A stretch of 64,000 bases of DNA from Lentilactobacillus sp. Marseille-Q4993 (GTDB taxonomy: Bacteria > Bacillota > Bacilli > Lactobacillales > Lactobacillaceae): assembly GCF_951230165.1 (NCBI RefSeq), contig NZ_CATNVB010000010.1, forward strand, positions 1 through 64,000, in the 5' to 3' direction. How positions within the stretch are numbered: the stretch's first letter is position 1; the number at the start of each line of letters is the position of its first letter. A model generated the notes under the pieces. The model saw nothing but the letters and a program-made list of their open reading frames with translations. It had not been told where the DNA came from and ran no database searches. Positions 35,307 through 44,181 of this stretch are shown piece by piece. A program made the position numbers and the translations under genes.

Positions 35307-36227
35307 CTACTTATTGATTCTAATTCTAGGATCAATGACCCCGTATAGAATATCGGTTATCAAGATAACCACACACAACATGAAACTATACATAATCGTC
35401 AGTCCCATGATGGTTGGGTAATCGTTGGTCAATACTGACTTAACAAATTGTTCACCAATTCCGGGAATTGAGAAGATGTTTTCAACAACCATTGAACCGG
35501 TCATGATGTTAACGGCTAGTGGTCCGATAATAGTAACAATTGGAATCAAACTATTCCGCAAAGCATGGTGATAAATGATTCCCATCTTATTAAGTCCCTT
35601 AGCCTTAGCAAGCTCAATATAGTCAGAGCTCAGCACATCAACCATTTCAGTTCGCATAAACCGAGCCGTTTCGGCCAATGGCGCCGCGGCTAACGCAAGT
35701 GTTGGTAGCACCGTGTATGCAAATCCTTGCCAATCAGCAATTGGGAACATCTTTAATTTGAGTCCCAAATAATACTGAAGTAACACAGCAAGAACGAAAG
35801 ATGGAATTGAAATACCTAGGATTGAAACGATTGTTGCAGTTGTATCAACCCAAGTATCTTTCTTAACGGCACCAACGGCACCGATAATAATTCCGATAAT
35901 TGTACCCAATACCATTGCTTGGGCACCTAGTTGAAGTGATGGTCCAATTCTAGTTCCAATCAGGTACGAAACTGGTTGGTCACTGAACTGGAATGACGTT
36001 CCGAAGTTTCCGTGGAGCGCCCCACCAAGGTATGCAAGATACTGATACCAAAGTGGTTTATCCAAACCATACTGCTTGTAGATTTGATGAATTTGTTCAG
36101 GAGTCAATTTGGCCTGGTTGGTCAAGGGAGTTCCTGGCATAAATTTCATCAAGAAAAAGGTAACCGTTGTTACGATAAACAGGGTTAGCACTATATAAAA
36201 GATTCTTTTTCCGAGATACTTTACCAT
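35307..36227 (-). CDS. oppB: Oligopeptide ABC transporter permease OppB
   Basis: A 306-residue permease with six membrane segments. It shows MKFMPGTPLTNQAKLTPEQIHQIYKQYGLDKPLW near the N-terminus and the EAA loop ELAKAKGLNKMGIIYHHALRN. It is the first gene after the oppA-oppB intergenic hairpin. Confidence 0.95.
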   Translation of the reverse strand: MVKYLGKRIFYIVLTLFIVTTVTFFLMKFMPGTPLTNQAKLTPEQIHQIYKQYGLDKPLWYQYLAYLGGALHGNFGTSFQFSDQPVSYLIGTRIGPSLQLGAQAMVLGTIIGIIIGAVGAVKKDTWVDTTATIVSILGISIPSFVLAVLLQYYLGLKLKMFPIADWQGFAYTVLPTLALAAAPLAETARFMRTEMVDVLSSDYIELAKAKGLNKMGIIYHHALRNSLIPIVTIIGPLAVNIMTGSMVVENIFSIPGIGEQFVKSVLTNDYPTIMGLTIMYSFMLCVVILITDILYGVIDPRIRINK

Positions 36228-36280
36228 AAATGCTCCTCACGTTTTCTATAAGATCTAATCCGATGTCTGTATAACAGCAA

Positions 36281-36312
36281 ATGAGACTGGCGCTATACTA
36301 ATCCAGTCTCAT
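36281..36312 (-). terminator. oppA-oppB intergenic hairpin
   Basis: ATGAGACTGG (36281-36290) pairs perfectly with CCAGTCTCAT (36303-36312). No long T-run follows on the minus strand, so it is a leaky terminator or a 3'-end stabiliser. It would let OppA be made in excess over the membrane parts. Confidence 0.6.
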
Positions 36313-36347
36313 CTGCATTATCAATTTGTGGTTATAAAACTGCTAGC

Positions 36348-37970
36348 TTATTTTGATGCTTTGGTGAAATCATATTCTGGTGATGTTGGGAAGAATTGGA
36401 TTCCCTTAACGTTTGACTTAGTCAAAGTTGATACACCAGTTTGGTAAAGAGGGATAACCCCTTGTTCGTTCATCAAGATCTTTTCAGCTTGAACCATGTC
36501 GTTCCAACGAGCGCCTTCGTTGTTGGCATCGGCACCTTCAGCCTTCTTAACTAATGCGTCATACTTAGCGTTCTTCCACTCACCATTGTTTTGTGGGTTG
36601 TTAGAAGTCATCAAGTCAAGGAAGTTACTTGCATCTGGGTAATCAGCAATCCAACCTGAAACTACAAGGTCGAAGTTACCATCAGCAGAACGAGCAAGAC
36701 GTGTCTTGAATGGCAAGTTTTGGTTGTTGATCTTAACACCAGGAAGTTTTTCCAATTGACTTTGAATAAACTCAGTTGATTTCTTTGCCTTATCAGTATC
36801 ATCTGAAAGTAAGTCAAGTGATAATGTCTTCTTGCCTTCAGCCTTCATTCCTTTAGCAAACAACTTCTTAGCTTGGGCTAAGTCATAGTCAACACCGCTC
36901 TTAACCTTAGCAGCATCAGCGAAGTCTTGACCCTTGTACTTTTGCATATCAGTTGGAACGAATCCAGTTGGGGCAACGGAACCATCAGCTTGAACCTTGT
37001 TAGCTAATTGGCTCTTATCGATTGCCAATGCAAATGCCTTACGAATATCTTTGTTCTTGAATTCAGGGTGCTTCTTTTGGTTCATTTCAAGGTAGAAGTT
37101 TGAAGCTTCCTTGTTAACCTTGTATTCCTTGTTGTTCTTGTATTCTTTTACTTGAGTACCGTTAAGGGTAATGAAATCAAGCTTGTTGCTTTGGTATTGG
37201 TTCAACATTGTTGAAGGATCCTTAACAACTTGAACGTTAACCTTGCTCAACTTAATAGCTTTCTTGTTCCAGTAATTCTTGTTAGGAACTAACTTCCAAG
37301 AATCGTTAGTACCGTTCCATCCAGTCATCTTGAATGGTCCGTTATAAACCATGTTTGAACTAGTAGTACCGTACTTTGAACCAGACTTCTTAACTTGTGA
37401 TTCAAGTTGTGGCATGAAGTAACTTTGAGCAACCATGTACTTGAAGAAAGTTTGTGGTTTGATCAAGTGAACAACCAATGTGTGGTCATCCTTTGCTTCT
37501 GCACCCAACTTAGAAGCGGCCATCTTGCCTGAGTTGATCTTAGTAGCATTTTCAATGTTACCGAAGATGTAGGCATATTGTGATGCAGTCTTTGGTGATA
37601 CAGTCCGTTGCCATGAGTAAACGAAATCTTTGGCAGTAACTGGCTTACCATTGCTCCACTTTTCGTTACGAAGATTGAATGTCCAAGTCTTACCATCCTT
37701 AGAAACCTTGTAACTCTTAGCAACACCAGGAACGACTTTGTTGTTAGCTGCTAAACGAAGAAGACCTTCGTTAGTTGAGTTAACCATTCTTGATGACACG
37801 ATATCGGTCATCTTTGAAACGTCCATGGTTGGTAAGTTTGCACTTTCAACCCAATTTAATTCTTGTTTCTTTCCACTTTGAGATGAACTACTGCCACTAC
37901 CACAGCCGGCTAATACAAGCGCAACTAATGCAGCAGTACCTCCCAATTTAGCTACAGAGCTTAATTTCAT
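36348..37970 (-). CDS. oppA: Oligopeptide-binding lipoprotein OppA (operon copy)
   Basis: A 540-residue extracellular lipoprotein of the SBP_bac_5 family. The lipobox LVLAGC is near residue 25. The start is ATG 37970, preceded by AAGGGG. Typical parts are LRNEKWSNGKPVTAKDFVYSWQRTV and the C-terminal GVIPLYQTGVSTLTKSNVKG. It captures peptides outside the cell and delivers them to OppBC. It has the same length as, and clear similarity along its length to, the second copy upstream. Confidence 0.93.
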   Translation of the reverse strand: MKLSSVAKLGGTAALVALVLAGCGSGSSSSQSGKKQELNWVESANLPTMDVSKMTDIVSSRMVNSTNEGLLRLAANNKVVPGVAKSYKVSKDGKTWTFNLRNEKWSNGKPVTAKDFVYSWQRTVSPKTASQYAYIFGNIENATKINSGKMAASKLGAEAKDDHTLVVHLIKPQTFFKYMVAQSYFMPQLESQVKKSGSKYGTTSSNMVYNGPFKMTGWNGTNDSWKLVPNKNYWNKKAIKLSKVNVQVVKDPSTMLNQYQSNKLDFITLNGTQVKEYKNNKEYKVNKEASNFYLEMNQKKHPEFKNKDIRKAFALAIDKSQLANKVQADGSVAPTGFVPTDMQKYKGQDFADAAKVKSGVDYDLAQAKKLFAKGMKAEGKKTLSLDLLSDDTDKAKKSTEFIQSQLEKLPGVKINNQNLPFKTRLARSADGNFDLVVSGWIADYPDASNFLDLMTSNNPQNNGEWKNAKYDALVKKAEGADANNEGARWNDMVQAEKILMNEQGVIPLYQTGVSTLTKSNVKGIQFFPTSPEYDFTKASK

Positions 37971-37993
37971 TTCCAAGCACCCCTTTGGTTTTT

Positions 37994-38044
37994 ATTCTGT
38001 TTCAGAATGGTTTCTATTTTAAATTAAAATTTGATTAAAATCAA
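37994..38044 (-). promoter_or_regulatory. oppA promoter and operator-like dyad
   Basis: On the minus strand TTGATT and TAAAAT are 17 bases apart (38016-38044), almost the same as the promoter of the second oppA. Between the start of transcription and the ribosome site is the dyad ATTCTG-TTT-CAGAAT (37994-38008), absent upstream of the second copy. The remaining stretch to 38375 holds an AT-rich spacer and a GCACA-AA-TGTGC dyad (38153-38164) but no supportable gene. Confidence 0.6.
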
Positions 38045-38375
38045 TGCTTAATTTGATTTTTTTAAGTTTATGTTTGGCTCACTTCTATCATTGATTGTGC
38101 ATAATCATAAGCAAACGTTGCAATTTAAATAGGTAAAAGTATTTGACAAAATGCACAAATGTGCTTATCTGACGCGAACATGTTAGCACTAGTTAGATTT
38201 TAATATTGAAAACTTATTCAAAGTTAAATTCTCATATCATTTTTTCCTTATCTAACTTATATCTAATGTTTGCTATAAGCGGACTGTCTATGATGATAGG
38301 ACAAGTGTTTACTAGTACATTTGAACTAAAAAATGGAACTACCATTATCGATAGATCCATTTTCAAACAAACTCT

Positions 38376-39998
38376 TTACTTCGACAAACTTACATAGCTC
38401 CAATCCCATACTGGTGCTGTTGGGTAGAACTTGATGTTCTTAACCTTGGACTTAACCAGCTGTGGTGTTACTTGTTGATAGAGAGGAACCACACCCTCTT
38501 CATTTACTAACAGTTTTTCAGCCTTAACCATGTCATCCCAACGTTTATCAACATTATTAGCATCCTTACCTTCGGCGTTCTTAACCAGGGTATCGTATTG
38601 CTTATTGCTCCATTGACCGTCGTTATAAGCGTTACCGGTTGACATCAACGTCAAAAACGTAATTGGATCAGGGAAGTCACCAGTCCAACCAGAAAGTACC
38701 ATATCAAAGTCACGGCTTGCGGAACGAGCCAATCTAGTCTTGTATGGTAGGTTTTGGTTTTGAATCTTCATCCCTGGTAACTTGTTCAAACAACTTTGAA
38801 TGTATTCAGCAGTCTTCTTACCTGAATCAGTATCATCGGCATTTAAAGTAAAGGTGACATTCTTCTTACCAGTTTCCTTTAATCCCTTTGCCCAGTACTT
38901 CTTGGCCTCGGTAAGATTTGAAGATACTGCATCCTTAACGGCCGCCTCATCAGCGAAATCCTTACCGTTATGGTAAGCCATGTTTGATGCCACAAATCCC
39001 TTAGCTGGAATTGAGCCATCAGCCAAAACATCATTAGTCAATTCTTTGCGGTCAATTGCTAAAGAAATTGCCTTTCTAATGTTCTTGTTTTTAAAGAACG
39101 GAATCTTCTTTTGGTTCATTTCTAGATACCAAGTTGCCGCAATCTTTCTTGACGCAAACTCTTTATTGTTTTTGTAGTTTTTAACTTGCTGACCACTAAG
39201 AGTTGCCACATCAAGTTTGCCACTTTGATATTGATTTAGGCCAGTTGATGGATCCTTAATGGTCGTGAATTTAACCTCATCAAGTTTGACCCGTTTCTTA
39301 TCCCAGTAGTTCTTGTTCTTAACGATCTGCCAGGTATCGTTAGTTCCGTTCCAACCCTTCAAGATATAAGGGCCATTGTATGCTAGTGCTTTAGCAGTTG
39401 TGCCGTATTTAGAACCATACTTCTTAACGTAAGATTCTTTCTGAGGAGCAAAGTAGGCTTGGGCAACTAAGAATTTGAAGTAACTTTGTGGTCGATTAAG
39501 AGTAACCACAAGCTTATACTTACCTTCTGCCTTAACTCCTAACTTACTAGTTGGCATTTTCCCAGCATTAACCGCGTTAGCATTTTTAATATGATCAAAT
39601 ATGTAAGCGTACTGTGATGCAGTCTTGGGTGCTAATGTTCTGCGCCATGAGTAAACAAAATCCTTGGCAGTAACTGCGCTACCATCACTCCACTTTGACT
39701 TTCTCAAATTAAACGTCCAAGTTTTACCATCCTTTGAAATGGTGTAATTCTTGGCAACTCCGGGTACAACCTTACTGTTGGTCGACATTCTCAGTAACCC
39801 TTCATTAGTGTTGTTAATTGTTTGGGCTGCAATTAAATCAGTAACCTTCGATAAATCCATCGTCGTTAAACTACTGATTTGCATCCACGTAATCGACTTC
39901 TTCGCCGGTTTTGACGAAGAATTAGAACCACAACCAGCAAGAACCAATGCAGATGCAAAGGCCACTCCTGCCAGCTTCGCAACTGAACTGAGTTTCAT
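38376..39998 (-). CDS. Oligopeptide-binding lipoprotein OppA, second copy
   Basis: A 540-residue SBP_bac_5 lipoprotein with lipobox LVLAGC. It shares SITWMQISSLTTMDLSKVTDL, LRKSKWSDGSAVTAKDFVYSW and EGVVPLYQQVTPQL with the operon copy; the ligand-contact regions differ. This is a tandem paralogue, possibly with different peptide preference. AGGGGTGG precedes ATG 39998, and the gene has its own promoter, so it can be regulated apart from oppA. Confidence 0.9.
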   Translation of the reverse strand: MKLSSVAKLAGVAFASALVLAGCGSNSSSKPAKKSITWMQISSLTTMDLSKVTDLIAAQTINNTNEGLLRMSTNSKVVPGVAKNYTISKDGKTWTFNLRKSKWSDGSAVTAKDFVYSWRRTLAPKTASQYAYIFDHIKNANAVNAGKMPTSKLGVKAEGKYKLVVTLNRPQSYFKFLVAQAYFAPQKESYVKKYGSKYGTTAKALAYNGPYILKGWNGTNDTWQIVKNKNYWDKKRVKLDEVKFTTIKDPSTGLNQYQSGKLDVATLSGQQVKNYKNNKEFASRKIAATWYLEMNQKKIPFFKNKNIRKAISLAIDRKELTNDVLADGSIPAKGFVASNMAYHNGKDFADEAAVKDAVSSNLTEAKKYWAKGLKETGKKNVTFTLNADDTDSGKKTAEYIQSCLNKLPGMKIQNQNLPYKTRLARSASRDFDMVLSGWTGDFPDPITFLTLMSTGNAYNDGQWSNKQYDTLVKNAEGKDANNVDKRWDDMVKAEKLLVNEEGVVPLYQQVTPQLVKSKVKNIKFYPTAPVWDWSYVSLSK

Positions 39999-40029
39999 CT
40001 AATCCACCCCTTTTTATAAATTAAGATTT

Positions 40030-40058
40030 ATTTTAGATTAGATTTTGGTTAAAATCAA
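40030..40058 (-). promoter_or_regulatory. Promoter of the second oppA copy
   Basis: On the minus strand TTGATT and TAAAAT are 17 bases apart, matching the other oppA promoter at most positions. Confidence 0.6.
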
Positions 40059-40211
40059 CATCTATTTTTAATTTTATTAAATAGTCTACTATTTTAACCG
40101 TTATAACTGCATTTAAACATTAGAAAGGTAAAAATCGTCAATCTTAATCAAGTTGAAAACCGGTCGATGCCCATCTTACTCTCCAAGCAGGCTTTAATTG
40201 CCGTCGTTTCA

Positions 40212-40225
40212 TGAAAACGCTAACT
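40212..40225. promoter_or_regulatory. Candidate cre (CcpA) site
   Basis: TGAAAACGCTAACT matches the cre consensus TGWAANCGNTNWCA except at the last base. It lies in the divergent gap between the second oppA gene and hflX, so either could be under carbon catabolite control. The rest of the 300-base gap holds only the two promoters. Confidence 0.45.
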
Positions 40226-40276
40226 TTAACAAGCAAGTTACAAAGCAGTTTTGTTTACATATTTTTAACACTTGTA

Positions 40277-40285
40277 TGTTATAAT
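40277..40285 (+). promoter_or_regulatory. hflX extended -10 promoter
   Basis: TGTTATAAT is a perfect extended -10 element, 26 bases before the start codon. The -35 is poor, as is common for this promoter type. Confidence 0.6.
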
Positions 40286-40311
40286 TAGACAAAAATTGTG
40301 GGAGGAAATTA

Positions 40312-41592
40312 ATGGAACAATCAGATAACAGAACAGAAGTCATCACAATTGGTTTGAACAAAACCGGTCGTAACTTTGACTACCTAATGGAAGAACTTAA
40401 CAACCTTGTTGAAGCAAATAACATGGTTGCAAAGGAAACCCTCACCCAAAAACTAGACCGTCCAGATCCCGCTACCTATTTTGGTAAAGGAAAAATTGAA
40501 GAACTTGCTACTCTTATCCAAGACACAGGAATTGAGACTGTCGTCGTTAATGACGAACTTTCACCCAGTCAGATTAGAAATATCGAAAAGCAAGCCAATG
40601 CTCGCATCATCGATAGAACTGGCTTGATTCTTGAAATCTTCGCCAATCGGGCCCAGTCAAAAGAGGCAAAACTTCAAGTTGAATTAGCAAAACTTAAATA
40701 TCAAATGCCCCGTCTTCACACTTCAGCTAGTCAACGACTTGACCAGCAAACTGGTGGGGGTGGCGATGGTGGCTTTACCAACCGTGGTGCTGGTGAATCT
40801 CAACTCGAATTAAACCGGCGAACCCTTCAAAACAAAATTGCTCATGTTAATCAGGAGTTGAAAGAGCTTAGTAAATCTGCTGATGTTAAGCGAAAGCAAC
40901 GTGACCGGAGTGAATTACCGACCGTTGCCCTTGTAGGGTATACCAACGCAGGTAAGTCAACGGTAATGAACGGTTTGATCAGCATGTTTGATGACGATGA
41001 AGATAAACAAGTAATGGTCAAAGATATGTTGTTTGCCACTTTGGACACATCCGTTCGGAAAATTACCCTCCCGGATCAAAAGACATTCTTGCTAAGTGAT
41101 ACCGTTGGATTCGTTAGCGAGCTCCCCCATCAACTAGTTGAAGCCTTTAAGTCAACTCTTGCCGAAGCAGCGAATGCTGATTTACTCATCCAAGTTGTTG
41201 ACTATTCAGACGATAACCGCGATTTGATGATGGAAACAACTGAATCAACCCTTAAGGACATTGGAGTTGAAAACATTCCAATGGTAATTGCCTACAACAA
41301 AGCAGACAGAATGGGAATCAGCTATCCAAGTCGCGAGGGTGATAACCTCATCATGTCAGCCCTTGATGAATCGTCACTTAAAGACCTCATCAAAATCATT
41401 TCCGAAAAAATATTTAAAAACTATCAAACTGTTTCCCTAATGATTCCGTTTGACCGTGGCGACGTCGTTTCTTACTTAAATGAAAAAACTAATGTGATTT
41501 CAACTGATTATGATGCTAACGGCACCATGATCACCAGTGAGTTAAGCGATGTTGATGTTAAGCGCCTCAAGCGATTCATTATTCCGGAATAA
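40312..41592 (+). CDS. hflX: Ribosome-associated GTPase HflX
   Basis: A 426-residue cytoplasmic GTPase that splits stalled ribosomes. The N-terminal ATP/ribosome-binding domain is followed by the glycine-rich linker TGGGGDGGFTNRGAGESQLELNRR. The G domain has G1 GYTNAGKST, G3 DTVGF and G4 NKAD. A C-terminal domain (DVKRLKRFIIPE) completes it. It is 15 bases ahead of the APC permease gene. Confidence 0.94.
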   Translation: MEQSDNRTEVITIGLNKTGRNFDYLMEELNNLVEANNMVAKETLTQKLDRPDPATYFGKGKIEELATLIQDTGIETVVVNDELSPSQIRNIEKQANARIIDRTGLILEIFANRAQSKEAKLQVELAKLKYQMPRLHTSASQRLDQQTGGGGDGGFTNRGAGESQLELNRRTLQNKIAHVNQELKELSKSADVKRKQRDRSELPTVALVGYTNAGKSTVMNGLISMFDDDEDKQVMVKDMLFATLDTSVRKITLPDQKTFLLSDTVGFVSELPHQLVEAFKSTLAEAANADLLIQVVDYSDDNRDLMMETTESTLKDIGVENIPMVIAYNKADRMGISYPSREGDNLIMSALDESSLKDLIKIISEKIFKNYQTVSLMIPFDRGDVVSYLNEKTNVISTDYDANGTMITSELSDVDVKRLKRFIIPE

Positions 41593-41607
41593 AGGAGTCA
41601 ATTTAGC

Positions 41608-42978
41608 ATGAAAGAAGAAAATAACAAGGTCCATTTGGATAGAGACCTTGGCCTATGGTCAGCTCTATCGTTAGTTGTTGGTACGATTATTGGTGCCGGT
41701 GTCTTTGTTCGGCAGTCAGCCGTTCTTGATGATGCTGGTAGTACAACCGCAGGGTTACTCGCTTGGTTAGCCGGTGGTGTGCTGACCCTTACCGCTGGAT
41801 TGACAATTGCAGAAATTGCATCGCAAATGCCCCAAACAGGTGGCCTTTATGTATATATGGAAAAGCTTTACGGTAAACTCTGGGGATTCCTGTCAGGCTG
41901 GATGCAGATTGTTATCTACGGTCCAGCGATGATTGCCTCTCTGGGGGCTTACTTGGCCATCCTCTTATCGGACTTTTTCGGCTTTCCTCAAAGCTGGAAC
42001 GTTCCGTTGGCAATTGGAACCGTCGTCGCCGTCGGAATCTTGAACCTCTTTTCAAACCGCTATGGAGCAAGATTTGCTATTATTACAACTCTTTGTAAAT
42101 TGGTTCCCTGTGCGGCTTTGATTATATTCGGATTATTCTTTGGTAAGCACAACGCTCTTGGCCAAAGTATTAAAGAAGTCCACGCTACTGCCGGCAATTT
42201 TGGAGTGGCAATTCTGGCAACACTGTTTGCCTTTGATGGTTGGATCCTCGTTGCCAACCTTGGTGGTGAAATCAAGAACCCCCGAAAGTTATTACCCCAA
42301 GCAATTACTTACGGAATTCTCGGGGTTCTGGCAATCTACATGCTCGTCTCGTTTGGTGTCTACCGAGCAGTGCCAGCAGAACAAATTCACAAGTTAGGAA
42401 CTAGTGCTATTCCTTACATGGCCAACCAAGCCTTCGGTGAAGTTGGTGGTAAGATTCTCAGTATCGGAATTATTATTTCAATCGTTGGTTGTATGAACGG
42501 TAAAATCATGACGTTCCCACGAATCATGTACGCAATGGCTCGACGTCATCAATTGCCTTTCTCAAAGACTTTAGGTTACTTACATCCAAAGAGTCACACT
42601 CCTGTTTTCTCAACGGTAGTAGAACTAGTAATCGTTGCATTCATGATTGCCTTTGCAGACGCTGACCGACTATCAGAACTTTGTATCTTCACGGTGTATT
42701 GTTTCTACGTAATGGCCTTCGTGGGAGTATTCTTACTTAGAAAACGGAACCCAGGCCAAAAAAGAGTATTCTCAGTGCCACTATTCCCAATTACTCCGGT
42801 TGTAGCCATTCTAGGTTCGCTGTTCGTAATCGTTAGTGAGATCCAATCAGATATGGTTGGAGTTCTAACATCGTTCATATTCGTGCTTATCGGGATCCCT
42901 GTCTTTTACTACGAAAGTAAAAAGCACGCAGGTGAACCAGATGAGATGGTTGACGAAGCCGTTGACGATGAAATTTAA
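41608..42978 (+). CDS. APC-superfamily amino acid permease (SteT-like)
   Basis: A 456-residue permease with about 12 membrane segments. Segment 1 contains VVGTIIGAGVFVRQS, the unwound substrate-binding helix of LAT/SteT-type exchangers. The segment around MPQTGGLYVYMEKLYGKLWGFLSGWMQ is also characteristic. The substrate is probably a neutral amino acid in exchange. It is co-transcribed with hflX and ends at a strong terminator. Confidence 0.88.
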   Translation: MKEENNKVHLDRDLGLWSALSLVVGTIIGAGVFVRQSAVLDDAGSTTAGLLAWLAGGVLTLTAGLTIAEIASQMPQTGGLYVYMEKLYGKLWGFLSGWMQIVIYGPAMIASLGAYLAILLSDFFGFPQSWNVPLAIGTVVAVGILNLFSNRYGARFAIITTLCKLVPCAALIIFGLFFGKHNALGQSIKEVHATAGNFGVAILATLFAFDGWILVANLGGEIKNPRKLLPQAITYGILGVLAIYMLVSFGVYRAVPAEQIHKLGTSAIPYMANQAFGEVGGKILSIGIIISIVGCMNGKIMTFPRIMYAMARRHQLPFSKTLGYLHPKSHTPVFSTVVELVIVAFMIAFADADRLSELCIFTVYCFYVMAFVGVFLLRKRNPGQKRVFSVPLFPITPVVAILGSLFVIVSEIQSDMVGVLTSFIFVLIGIPVFYYESKKHAGEPDEMVDEAVDDEI

Positions 42979-42992
42979 ATATTAATCCGCAT

Positions 42993-43023
42993 AAAAAAGA
43001 GAGACCAAGGCCTCTCTTTTTTT
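42993..43023. terminator. Bidirectional terminator
   Basis: AAAAAAGAGAG pairs with CTCTCTTTTTT around a 9-base loop. It serves the permease gene and the convergent secreted protein gene. Confidence 0.85.
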
Positions 43024-43030
43024 ATGCCGT

Positions 43031-44020
43031 TTATGGCGTTAATTTAATTGATTTAACCAGAATCCCTGGTACTTTTGAAACTGCCCCACTGGCATTTGTA
43101 TTGGTGAATCCATCATAACCGATTCCCTTAACATCAACCCAGTCATCCTCTTCAAGGGTGTAAGATAATTTATCTAAATCAGAGTCGGCGATTGACGCAA
43201 CAAACTCGTGATCATAATTACCATCAACAATCGAAATGAGATATTCTTCGTTATCCGCATCGTGTTGAATTGAAGAAATTACTCCCTGCATCGCCACTCC
43301 CTTAGAAAGATACTTTTTAGAATAGCGTTCAAAGGTGCTAAGCATTATTGGTGTGTATTTAATTCCGCTTGGAATATCATCAGCAGTAACTGTCTTGCTT
43401 GAACTTTCATCGGGTTCATCTGAACTTGAATCTTCCTCTTCCTCATCATCGGTATCGGTGTCATCAGAATCAGTATCTTCATCAGTATCGGTGTCTTCAT
43501 CATCGTCACTATCGTCATCGTCCTCCGAAGTAATATACTCAGCTTGATCCCCGTTCACAGTAAACTCATACAAGCTACCATTATTTTTAACATCACTGAC
43601 CCGGTTAGTTTTAACCTCCGAATCCAATTCTTCTTTTTCAGAATCACTGAGAACCTTAGGATTAATCGCAGTTATGTATACTGACGTTTTTTCACCTTGA
43701 GTTCCATCTTCGGTTGCACTTATTGCGCTAATGTTACCCGAAAATTCACCGTTATGAACTCGAACAGCGTTCCCATCTGAATCATTAAGTTGCTGAACTG
43801 GATTATCAGAATCATTTTTATTAACCGCAACAACGTAATAGTCATCTGGTGCCTTGGTCGTTCCCGTTAATACCCAGTAATCGTCATCCGTGCCACTATT
43901 TTTAATCTTAGTTGAATAATAATCCGCCTTACTAGTAACTGACCAAATCCCAAAAACCAGCAATAGAAATGCGACTGCAGCAAAAATTTTGTACTTTCCC
44001 GTCTTTTTGTGTGTAGTCAA
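43031..44020 (-). CDS. Exported protein with an Asp/Glu/Ser-rich linker
   Basis: A 329-residue protein of unknown function. A single hydrophobic segment near the N-terminus (IFAAVAFLLLVFGIWSV) acts as signal or anchor. About residues 168-215 are almost entirely Asp, Glu, Ser and Thr. The C-terminal part (about 220-329: MLSTFERYSKKYLSKGVAMQGVISSIQHDADNEEYLISI) looks like an OB-fold-type domain. The start is TTG at 44020 with GGAGG 8 bases upstream. The acidic tract is a likely extended spacer or calcium/cation-binding segment. Confidence 0.65.
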   Translation of the reverse strand: MTTHKKTGKYKIFAAVAFLLLVFGIWSVTSKADYYSTKIKNSGTDDDYWVLTGTTKAPDDYYVVAVNKNDSDNPVQQLNDSDGNAVRVHNGEFSGNISAISATEDGTQGEKTSVYITAINPKVLSDSEKEELDSEVKTNRVSDVKNNGSLYEFTVNGDQAEYITSEDDDDSDDDEDTDTDEDTDSDDTDTDDEEEEDSSSDEPDESSSKTVTADDIPSGIKYTPIMLSTFERYSKKYLSKGVAMQGVISSIQHDADNEEYLISIVDGNYDHEFVASIADSDLDKLSYTLEEDDWVDVKGIGYDGFTNTNASGAVSKVPGILVKSIKLTP

Positions 44021-44135
44021 AATAAAACCTCCAAGAATAATTGCCGGTTTTTAATAGGCCTATAAAAAATGCGACCATATTAGCTTAACAAACGGATTAT
44101 GTAAGGGCAACCGCTAGTTTACATTGACTGTTTAC

Positions 44136-44175
44136 AAAAAACGTCACCCTCATTTTCAGAGAGCGACGTTTTTTT
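44136..44175. terminator. Bidirectional terminator of the gln-type ABC operon
   Basis: AAACGTC..CCTC pairs with GAG..GCGACGTTT, flanked by A- and T-runs. It lies just after the leftward permease gene. Confidence 0.8.
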
Positions 44176-44181
44176 AATTTA

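Noticed and set aside
38111-38124. cre-like AGCAAACGTTGCAA upstream of oppA
   Set aside because: Four mismatches to the consensus, and no conserved position relative to the promoter.
38206-38397. Plus-strand 63-codon ORF with a TTGACA (38143-38148) upstream
   Set aside because: It starts at TTG without a Shine-Dalgarno, overlaps the second oppA in antisense and has no recognisable product. The -10 is poor.
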